A stretch of DNA of 9,878 nt from JBBTUF01 sp038063855. Its GTDB lineage: Bacteria; Patescibacteriota; Minisyncoccia; Ryanbacterales; GWA2-47-10b. The notes beneath the pieces were generated by a model. The model worked only from the letters and a program-made list of their open reading frames with translations, had not been told where the DNA came from and made no database searches. The stretch covers positions 1-9,878 of the forward strand of contig JBBTUF010000041.1 of assembly GCA_038063855.1 (NCBI GenBank), given 5' to 3'. How positions within the stretch are numbered: position 1 is the stretch's first letter; every line of letters starts with the position of its first letter. The position numbers and the translations under genes are program-made. This document shows positions 5,136 to 9,878 of this stretch, in pieces.

Positions 5136-5366
5136 ATGACACAAAAAGTATTAAAAGTAGGAACATCGGCGGCGGTTACTATTCCTAAACAGTCCCTAAA
5201 AGATCTTGGGCTTAAGATTGGGGATCGTGTTCGCGTTGAAATCGATATAAAAGAAAAAAGGGTTCTTATTGAATCGGCTCATAAGATAAATCCAGAAATT
5301 CTTGATTGGTCAAGTCGATTTATCAAGCAATATCGCGTGGCACTCGAAGCACTTGCAAAAAAATAA
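5136..5366 (+). CDS. AbrB/MazE-type antitoxin paired with Doc
   Basis: A 76-residue protein. Residues 1-48 are a swapped-hairpin AbrB/SpoVT DNA-binding domain (QKVLKVGTSAAVTIPKQSL, LGLKIGDRVRVEI, RVLIE). Residues 50-76 are a short tail (INPEILDWSSRFIKQYRVAL..) that would form the helix occupying the groove of the toxin. In the classical phage P1 system the Doc partner is Phd; here the DNA-binding half is exchanged for an AbrB fold. The gene ends 11 bases before doc and presumably represses both through the 11-bp tandem repeat over the promoter. Confidence 0.82.
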   Translation: MTQKVLKVGTSAAVTIPKQSLKDLGLKIGDRVRVEIDIKEKRVLIESAHKINPEILDWSSRFIKQYRVALEALAKK

Positions 5367-5377
5367 CATCTCTTCGT

Positions 5378-5788
5378 ATGTACTATATTCCGCGCACAGA
5401 ATTTCTAATAATACACGCGCGTATTATTGATGTCACGGGTGGCGCCCACGGAGTTCGCGATATTCCTCGGCTACTATCAGCAGTGGAGCGCCCGAAAATG
5501 CAATTTTCTGGCAAGGATCTATATCCGACAGTATTTGATAAGGCTGCGGTATATTTTGAGTCAATTGCGTTTGATCACCCGTTTATTGACGGCAATAAAA
5601 GAACAGCCATTGCCATGACCGCGCGCTTTTTGTTTTTGAATGGGTATGAATTGAAAACTACAAATAAATTACTTGAACAATTTGTCATTAATGCTGTAGT
5701 GGAAAAGTATACGCTCGATATTATCGCCAAGTGGCTTAAAAGGTATTCAAAACTCACAAAACAAATTCGAACGTCCTCGAGTTGCTGA
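5378..5788 (+). CDS. doc: Doc-family (death on curing) toxin
   Basis: A 136-residue Fic-fold toxin of the Doc type, which phosphorylates EF-Tu and stops translation. The motif HPFIDGNKR is at 67-75. The lysine in place of the glycine of GNGR is the Doc hallmark and changes the reaction from AMP transfer to phosphate transfer; H67 corresponds to the catalytic H66 of P1 Doc. Flanking helices (DKAAVYFESIAF and TAIAMTARFLFLNGY) agree with the family. ATG 5378 is the best start; the frame is open back to 5306, but that part lies inside the antitoxin gene. The last residues (RTSSSC) and the stop come from boundary repeat copy 3, so the natural C-terminus may have been replaced. Confidence 0.85.
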   Translation: MYYIPRTEFLIIHARIIDVTGGAHGVRDIPRLLSAVERPKMQFSGKDLYPTVFDKAAVYFESIAFDHPFIDGNKRTAIAMTARFLFLNGYELKTTNKLLEQFVINAVVEKYTLDIIAKWLKRYSKLTKQIRTSSSC

Positions 5789-5806
5789 CACAGCTAAAAA
5801 ATCATT
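5768..5806 (+). repeat. Dispersed cassette-boundary repeat, copy 3
   Basis: This is the most complete copy. Its left half (5768-5794) matches copy 2 at 23 of 27 bases, and its right half (5786-5806) matches copy 1 at 20 of 21. It covers the last codons and TGA stop of doc. The following 36 bases up to the next promoter show nothing recognisable. Confidence 0.6.
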
Positions 5807-5842
5807 AATTTGTAATGGTTTTAATGCTACTAGGTTAGTGTA

Positions 5843-5871
5843 TTGACGGCAAGTGGATTGCGATTTACTAT
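5843..5871 (+). promoter_or_regulatory. Strong promoter of the 62-residue basic protein gene
   Basis: -35 TTGACG (5843-5848), an exact 17-base spacer and -10 TACTAT (5866-5871). Transcription should start near 5878, giving a leader of about 54 bases. The leader can fold a 6-bp hairpin (5887-5892 with 5898-5903, loop ATGGG) and ends in AAAGAGGG, a Shine-Dalgarno 9-10 bases before ATG 5933. This is the clearest conventional promoter in the window. Confidence 0.72.
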
Positions 5872-5932
5872 CCTATGTAGAAGTGCCTGCTCATGGGGAG
5901 CGGTGTGTATCTAACCAAAGAGGGTAGTAACC

Positions 5933-6121
5933 ATGTCGAAAAAAGGCTATCAGTCTCGGACGAAACCCCACAGAACTTGGTTCGATCGTTTAATCGCCGG
6001 CGGTTCTTCCGGGGATGAAACCACAATCTCCGGCGGTGGACGTAAAGTCTGGGCGACCGGACGAACGTCTCAGCAATCGCAGGTTCGAGCAAGCGGTAAG
6101 AAGAAACAACGCTGGTCATAG
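5933..6121 (+). CDS. Small basic Gly/Ser-rich protein, unknown function
   Basis: A 62-residue basic protein with no family I can name. It starts MSKKGYQSRTKPHRTWFDRL, continues through a Gly/Ser stretch (AGGSSGDETTISGGGRK) and ends in a cluster of basic residues (ASGKKKQRW). Lys/Arg make up about a fifth, there are few aliphatic residues and no hydrophobic core. It is therefore probably partly disordered and likely to bind nucleic acid. Expression signals are unusually good: near-consensus promoter, a real Shine-Dalgarno and a strong terminator. The coding region is richer in G and C than the AT-rich genes around it. The antisense frame is also open, but has no start signals. Coding status is likely; function is unknown. 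Confidence 0.6.
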   Translation: MSKKGYQSRTKPHRTWFDRLIAGGSSGDETTISGGGRKVWATGRTSQQSQVRASGKKKQRWS

Positions 6122-6154
6122 ATTGCAATAGTTACGAATACTCTTCAAAAATAG

Positions 6155-6207
6155 TAGGCCGATAAATGGCCTAACCCAGACCCCCGCATCTTTGATAGGG
6201 GGTTTTT
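6155..6207 (+). terminator. Two-hairpin terminator
   Basis: First stem: TAGGCC (6155-6160) with GGCCTA (6168-6173), loop of 7. Second stem: ACCCCC (6180-6185) with GGGGGT (6198-6203), loop of 12, running directly into TTTTTAATTT. The second hairpin is a textbook intrinsic terminator ending the small basic protein unit. Confidence 0.85.
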
Positions 6208-6237
6208 AATTTATATGGATCTTAAGTCAGATTTTGT

Positions 6238-6243
6238 TATACT
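6238..6243 (+). promoter_or_regulatory. -10 element of the DoxX-like gene
   Basis: TATACT ends 8 bases before ATG 6252. No convincing -35 is seen. Because a strong terminator lies just upstream, the gene needs its own promoter, which supports this element. Confidence 0.35.
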
Positions 6244-6251
6244 TACGTTAC

Positions 6252-6698
6252 ATGTTGTTGCAAACAATCGATAATACGCTCATTTCTTTCTTTAGAAAAA
6301 TTGTAATGCCGTTCTCTCGGTTTAGTTTATTTGTGATATTTTTTTGGTTCGGATTTTTAAAAGTAATTGGTTTGAGTCCCGCAAGTGAGCTCGTAGAACA
6401 TCTGTTTAATCAAACGATCCCATTTATGAGCTTTGGGGTGTTTTTAATTACATTTGGATTATATGAATGTTTGATCGGGATACTGTTTCTTGTACGAGGC
6501 GCAGAACGAGTTGTCATGGCACTTCTTTTTGTCCATATGATTACAACATGTGGCCCGCTATTTTTCTTGCCGCAAGAAACGTGGTCTGGCTTTTTGGTGC
6601 CAACACTCGAGGGGCAATACATCATAAAAAATCTTGTTATAATTGCAACTGCGATGGGGATTTTTTCAAATCTTGAGCCCATAAAAAGGAAGGCTTAG
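6252..6698 (+). CDS. DoxX-like (DUF417/YkgB-type) four-pass membrane protein
   Basis: A 148-residue inner-membrane protein with four likely helices at about 24-41, 60-81, 86-106 and 124-139. The pattern RFSLFVIFFWFGFLKVIGLSP near the N-terminus and the closing region GFLVPTLEGQYIIKNLVIIA resemble DoxX/DUF417 proteins. These are linked to redox stress, thiol or quinone-related reactions in some bacteria, but have no settled biochemical function. The frame opens at TTG 6234, but ATG 6252 directly after a -10 is the better start. The next gene on the same strand is a sugar-nucleotide dehydrogenase. The ferric reductase-like operon converging from the right is another membrane redox system, so a shared theme is possible but unproven. 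Confidence 0.72.
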   Translation: MLLQTIDNTLISFFRKIVMPFSRFSLFVIFFWFGFLKVIGLSPASELVEHLFNQTIPFMSFGVFLITFGLYECLIGILFLVRGAERVVMALLFVHMITTCGPLFFLPQETWSGFLVPTLEGQYIIKNLVIIATAMGIFSNLEPIKRKA

Positions 6699-6718
6699 GG
6701 ACCGGGTACGCAGTATGT

Positions 6719-6740
6719 AAAATATCTTTCTGGATATTTT
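6719..6740 (+). terminator. AT-rich hairpin between doxX-like gene and dehydrogenase
   Basis: AAAATATC (6719-6726) and GATATTTT (6733-6740) make a perfect 8-bp stem with a 6-base loop; the T's of the right arm are the only T-run. It may act as a weak terminator or attenuator. TATACA (6747-6752) follows, a possible -10 only 4 bases before ATG 6757. Confidence 0.35.
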
Positions 6741-6756
6741 GCGCGTTATACATAGT

Positions 6757-7599
6757 ATGAAAAAAATAGCCGTTGTTGGGTATGTAGGGCGCGCTGTTGT
6801 TGATTTTTTTAAAGATCATTATGAAGTGGTCGCGCGCGATATTAATAAAGAGCACTTTTTTAACGAGGGAAGAGTTATCGAGCGGCCACGCAATAATGAC
6901 GATTGGTCGCATATTAATTCAGCGGATCTGGTAGTAGTGTGTGTACCTACACCTAAGAAGGCTGATGGTAGCGTTGATATCTCTATTGTTGAATCAGTAA
7001 TAAAAAATATTAATGCGCCTCTCATTTTAATCAAAAGCACAGTTCCGCCATGTACGACGCGGCGCTTGGTTGAGAGTACCGGCAAGCAAATTGCGTTTAG
7101 CCCAGAGTTTATTGGTGAAGGGAAGTATGTGGTGCAGTGGTGGAAAGAGCACGGGTATTTACACCCAACGGATATGAAGTATCATGATTTTCAAATTTTT
7201 GGTGGTGACCGCGAGACAACAGAAAAGATTTTACATTTTTTTGTTAAAGTTCTTGGTCCCGAAGCAAAGTATATTCAGACCGATTCGACAACCGCAGAAT
7301 TATGTAAATATATGGTAAACACCTGGGCGGCTACGAAAGTGACTTTTTGTAATGAGTTTTTTGAAATAGCAAAAGTATTTGGAGTTAACTATAGCGAATT
7401 GCGCGAAATATGGTTATTGAGTAGTCGCGTTGAGCGTATGCATACGGTTGTATTTCCTGACAAGCGAGGTTTTGGGGGAAAGTGTTTGCCGAAAGATGTG
7501 AGTGGCATTGTGCATGCATCTGAGCAAAATGGCTATACTCCAAAGCTGATCAAAGAAGTACTTCAAAGTAACGCTCGGTTTTCCCAGCAAAATATCTAA
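6757..7599 (+). CDS. Compact UDP-glucose/UDP-ManNAc-type 6-dehydrogenase
   Basis: A 280-residue NAD-dependent sugar-nucleotide dehydrogenase, oxidising the C6 alcohol of a nucleotide sugar to a uronic acid for envelope polysaccharides. Catalytic residues are visible: T95 (KSTVPP), E117 (SPEF), K184 and N188 (ELCKYMVNTWAATK), nucleophile C243 and D247 (FGGKCLPKD). Two features are odd. The usual GxGxxG of the NAD site is shortened to VVGYVG, as if two residues were lost. The protein also stops soon after the central dimer helix, so the C-terminal nucleotide-sugar-binding domain of the usual 400-450-residue enzymes is missing. ATG 6757 is preferred over TTG 6739, which lies in the leader hairpin. 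The stop overlaps the convergent reductase stop by 4 bases. The exact substrate cannot be told. Confidence 0.82.
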   Translation: MKKIAVVGYVGRAVVDFFKDHYEVVARDINKEHFFNEGRVIERPRNNDDWSHINSADLVVVCVPTPKKADGSVDISIVESVIKNINAPLILIKSTVPPCTTRRLVESTGKQIAFSPEFIGEGKYVVQWWKEHGYLHPTDMKYHDFQIFGGDRETTEKILHFFVKVLGPEAKYIQTDSTTAELCKYMVNTWAATKVTFCNEFFEIAKVFGVNYSELREIWLLSSRVERMHTVVFPDKRGFGGKCLPKDVSGIVHASEQNGYTPKLIKEVLQSNARFSQQNI

Positions 7600-8951
7600 A
7601 AAGAAAACTTTTCGAAATGGATATATTTTGATTTGATTCCCAGTTGTTGCATGGTTGCATTTAGTGCTTTCATCATTGGCGGCGGCCCGCATAGATATAC
7701 TTCGCGATCAAAGAAATCGGGAACAAGTTTTACAATTTTTGCTTTATCGATAAATCCCGATTCAAATCCCGGAGTTGAGTTACTCAATATATAGTTTAAA
7801 GAGATCCCTGGGTTATTTTTTTTCAAATCTTCTAATTCTTTCCGAAATATTATGTCGGGTTCAGTTTTGCATGCATAGAGAAGTGATACATTTTTTTTCT
7901 TTAGTGCGAGCGATTCAATCATCGCGCGGATTGGTGTTATACCGATGCCGCCAGCGATGAATAAAAATTTGTCGCGCTCGGCCATATCATCAATGAAAAA
8001 ACCTAAAGGGCCATCAATAATAATTCGTGTGCCGGGTGTTAATGATGATATTTTTGAAGTGTAATCCCCAAGGCTTTTTATTGAAAATCGTATAAAGTGT
8101 TCATTTTGAGCGGCAGAAAAAGAAAACGGGTGTGTGTACCACATGCCTTGTTTAAGAATTGTTATATTTGCGTACTGCCCTGATTGAAAATGAAATTTAT
8201 CCAATCGTCTCCCAGCGACGTATAAAGACCATGTATCGGCGTTTTCTTGAACTACTTTCTCAACTCTAAATTGAAATCTTAGTGTCAAATAGATTGGGCG
8301 TACAAATCGGTACAATAAGATAAATCCAAAAACGCTAAAGTTTAAAATATACCAATAATAAAGAGCGGCACCCTCACGCAAATCACCTGTGCCAAGCTGA
8401 TGGCTCAGTGCAAGCCCAATACCAACATAGGTTAATAGGTGAATAAAATACCACGCTTCGTAACGTAATTTATGTCGTACAATTGGGATCGAAAGAAATA
8501 CAATCAGCATAAAAATCAGAAGACCAAAGAATGCCAGTAAAACATTTTCTTTGTTTGCAAGAAAATCTGCAAATTGTGAAATAAACGGAACACCGTTGAG
8601 CCACGCATTGCCAATAACAAGCAAGAGAGGGTGGCCCAAGAGTAATATTAATATTGAGTAGCCGATCCAACGATGGAGGCGATTTAATTTATCAAAACCA
8701 AATAAATGTTCAATTGAGCGTATGCGGCCAATCAATACAAGTTGCATCAAGAGAAAAAATTCGCCCAAAAGCCCAGTGAGTCTTCCGAGAGCTACAAAGA
8801 TATTTCCACCATCTGGATTTTGAATATAATATTTTGAATTTATTAACCACAGAAATACAATTCCAAATACGTTTCCAAAAAATAATACCAATAAAAAGAA
8901 GCGTCGTATGGTGCGAGGTTTTGGGGCGTTAAAATAAAATTCTATTTTCAT
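7596..8951 (-). CDS. Ferric reductase-like flavocytochrome (heme b membrane domain + FAD/NAD(P)H domain)
   Basis: A 451-residue fusion that moves electrons from cytoplasmic NAD(P)H through FAD to hemes in the membrane. The N-terminal half has about six membrane segments (17-36, 55-75, 95-115, 135-157, 165-184, 198-216). Four histidines can bind two stacked b hemes: H93 and H107 on one helix, H171 and H184 on another, with the usual 12-13 residue spacing. The C-terminal half is a ferredoxin-reductase module: FAD motif HPFSFSA (274-280), NAD(P) motif GGIGITP (334-340), YLCGPPPMM (419-427) and a terminal Phe. Relatives include ferric reductases, NOX enzymes and MsrQ/YedZ-like proteins. Its ATG overlaps the stop of the 46-residue membrane protein (ATGA), so it is translationally coupled as the last gene of a three-gene operon. 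Confidence 0.9.
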   Translation of the reverse strand: MKIEFYFNAPKPRTIRRFFLLVLFFGNVFGIVFLWLINSKYYIQNPDGGNIFVALGRLTGLLGEFFLLMQLVLIGRIRSIEHLFGFDKLNRLHRWIGYSILILLLGHPLLLVIGNAWLNGVPFISQFADFLANKENVLLAFFGLLIFMLIVFLSIPIVRHKLRYEAWYFIHLLTYVGIGLALSHQLGTGDLREGAALYYWYILNFSVFGFILLYRFVRPIYLTLRFQFRVEKVVQENADTWSLYVAGRRLDKFHFQSGQYANITILKQGMWYTHPFSFSAAQNEHFIRFSIKSLGDYTSKISSLTPGTRIIIDGPLGFFIDDMAERDKFLFIAGGIGITPIRAMIESLALKKKNVSLLYACKTEPDIIFRKELEDLKKNNPGISLNYILSNSTPGFESGFIDKAKIVKLVPDFFDREVYLCGPPPMMKALNATMQQLGIKSKYIHFEKFSF

Positions 8952-9088
8952 TGGAGGTTTATCATTATAATCTCGAGCATTGGAGTTGCGAGCACCAAGC
9001 TAAATAGAAACGCAAAAAGAACAATCCCAATGTATAGAGAAAAGTTTTTCTTAGTTAGTAATTTTGTATATTGAATAATAGTTTTCAT
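8948..9088 (-). CDS. 46-residue single-pass membrane protein in the redox operon
   Basis: This gene fills the gap between the cytochrome b5-like and ferric reductase-like genes. Its ATG (9088-9086) overlaps the upstream stop in TAATG, and its TGA overlaps the downstream start in ATGA. The product begins with a basic segment (MKTIIQYTKLLTKKN), followed by one hydrophobic helix at about 17-35 (LYIGIVLFAFLFSLVLA) and a short tail (TPMLEIIMINLQ). It has no cysteine or histidine, so it cannot bind heme itself. By charge the N-terminus is inside. It may be a small assembly or linker subunit joining the external heme protein to the membrane reductase. It could also be read as an uncleaved signal-peptide-like protein. 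The overlaps on both sides make chance unlikely. Confidence 0.7.
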   Translation of the reverse strand: MKTIIQYTKLLTKKNFSLYIGIVLFAFLFSLVLATPMLEIIMINLQ

Positions 9089-9878
9089 TATGGTTGAAAT
9101 GGTCCGATATAGTACGATTGCAATATGCTGTTGAGAGCGGTGTTGGAATGTCGGTGCCCGCCAGCACGATCAATAAAATAGTCGTAAATATCCATTCCGC
9201 AGTATGAAATTATTACGTTTCCTCCAGGGTGTTGCCCAGGGTTTGCGACATACGCAGTAATATTGTAAACCTTATTGATTGATCGAAGGTACACCCAACA
9301 ATTTCCAGCGCTGTTGTGAGATGCAACTTCAGAAGCAGTGCATGAGCCTCCACTTTCACAACTGGATGCTGGCGGTGGAGTTGTCGCAGGAGGTGTTGTG
9401 AGTGGAGGAGTCACCGGAGCAGGAGCGATGGGTGCAGGAGCGGGCGATGACTGTGGGCTTGCTGGCGGGGGTGTAGAAGATTTCGAAAATGTTGTCGCGA
9501 TATTTATCGTATTTGAAGGCAATGATACATTTCCTGAAGTATCATACGCAATAATTTTGTATTCATTAAAATTTTTGTATGGTACGTCGCCATCTCCATA
9601 GAATATATCAATAGTTGATGCTATCTCAATCCCATTTCTGAAGATTTTATATCCAGCAACTTTTTTATTATCAGTTGATGCGTTCCACGATAAATTTATT
9701 TGTGGTCCTTCTAATAATACCCCGGTAAGTTTTAGAGGGGTTGTTGGAGGTTTTGAGTCTGATGTGCTTTTGATAACAGGCGATGGCAGCGGAGGAGTAG
9801 GAGCGGGCGTAGGAGTTGTTGACACGAGTTCGGGAATTGCAAAATCGGGCGGAGTATATGTTTTTGCAAGGTATACGC
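9088..9878 (-). CDS. Fn3 + Pro/Thr linker + cytochrome b5-like heme protein (5' end outside window)
   Basis: The frame is open to the right edge, so the N-terminus, probably with a signal peptide or anchor, lies outside. Numbering from the in-frame GTG at 9825: 1-27 Pro/Thr-rich, 28-112 a fibronectin type III domain (INLSWNASTD, VAGYKIFRNG, YKIIAYDTSGN), 113-155 a Pro/Ala/Thr linker, 162-243 a cytochrome b5-like domain. The heme ligands are H199 in QHPGG and most likely H226 in HRHSNTA. Four cysteines (C156, C162, C176, C209) could form disulfides, which fits a location outside the membrane, as do the Fn3 domain and linker. It is the first visible gene of the operon with the small membrane protein and the flavocytochrome, and is the likely electron acceptor or donor on the outer face. 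Confidence 0.85.
   Translation of the reverse strand, partial: VYLAKTYTPPDFAIPELVSTTPTPAPTPPLPSPVIKSTSDSKPPTTPLKLTGVLLEGPQINLSWNASTDNKKVAGYKIFRNGIEIASTIDIFYGDGDVPYKNFNEYKIIAYDTSGNVSLPSNTINIATTFSKSSTPPPASPQSSPAPAPIAPAPVTPPLTTPPATTPPPASSCESGGSCTASEVASHNSAGNCWVYLRSINKVYNITAYVANPGQHPGGNVIISYCGMDIYDYFIDRAGGHRHSNTALNSILQSYYIGPFQP

Noticed and set aside
5306..5377. N-terminal extension of Doc
   Set aside because: The extra 24 codons lie mostly within the antitoxin gene in another frame and do not resemble Doc; ATG 5378 gives the normal length.
5868..6128. Minus-strand 86-residue frame opposite the small basic protein
   Set aside because: It has no start signals, has an Arg/Ser-rich composition typical of antisense shadows, and opposes a clear promoter, Shine-Dalgarno and terminator on the plus strand.
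6734..6756. TTG 6739 as start of the dehydrogenase
   Set aside because: It lies within an AT-rich hairpin and before a -10-like element; ATG 6757 starts directly at the conserved first strand of the Rossmann fold.
9823..9825. GTG as true start of the Fn3-cytochrome b5 protein
   Set aside because: The frame stays open to the window edge (17 further codons with Pro-rich content continuing) and a secreted protein should have an export signal, so the start lies outside.
1..9878. CRISPR array, insertion sequence or rRNA gene
   Set aside because: No regularly spaced repeats with unique spacers, no transposase or terminal inverted repeats, and no rRNA-like stretch were seen on either strand.

Overview
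The window most resembles a Candidate Phyla Radiation (Patescibacteria/Parcubacteria-type) bacterium. The reasons are short and tightly packed genes, many stacked toxin-antitoxin (TA) modules, a 280-residue UDP-sugar dehydrogenase without its C-terminal domain, a DoxX-like protein, a Pro/Thr-rich Fn3-cytochrome b5 secreted protein, and several start codons only 4-8 bases after a -10-like hexamer. TGA is used as a stop (HicA, the 46-residue membrane protein), so the Gly-recoded lineages are unlikely. This placement is inference from gene style; no rRNA or ribosomal protein marker is present.

Left and centre (1-5806) is a defence or stress island. It holds a partial gene tail, a minus-strand HicB-HicA pair (706-166) and a minus-strand hypothetical gene (1264-833). 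Plus-strand units follow: a class II Fic adenylyltransferase with a HIT hydrolase (1382-2872), a three-pass membrane protein (3014-3331), DinJ-YafQ with a third XRE-type gene (3440-4328), Phd/YefM-RelE (4522-4996) and an AbrB-Doc hybrid pair (5136-5788). The last three modules each have their own promoter, with a palindrome or tandem repeat placed for autoregulation. Diverged copies of one short sequence follow each of them, so these modules look like interchangeable cassettes.

The middle (5843-6207) is an isolated transcription unit. It has a near-consensus promoter, a leader of about 54 bases with a Shine-Dalgarno, a 62-residue basic Gly/Ser-rich protein of unknown function, and a two-hairpin terminator.

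The right side is cell-envelope and redox. On the plus strand are a DoxX-like membrane protein (6252-6698) and a compact UDP-glucose/ManNAc-type dehydrogenase (6757-7599). Converging on them is a minus-strand operon of overlapping genes: a secreted Fn3 plus cytochrome b5-like protein (cut by the window end), a previously uncalled 46-residue single-pass membrane protein, and a ferric reductase-like flavocytochrome (8951-7596). Together these could carry electrons from cytoplasmic NAD(P)H through FAD and two membrane hemes to a heme domain outside the membrane. The 46-residue gene and the repeat-bounded TA cassettes are the least explained parts of the window.
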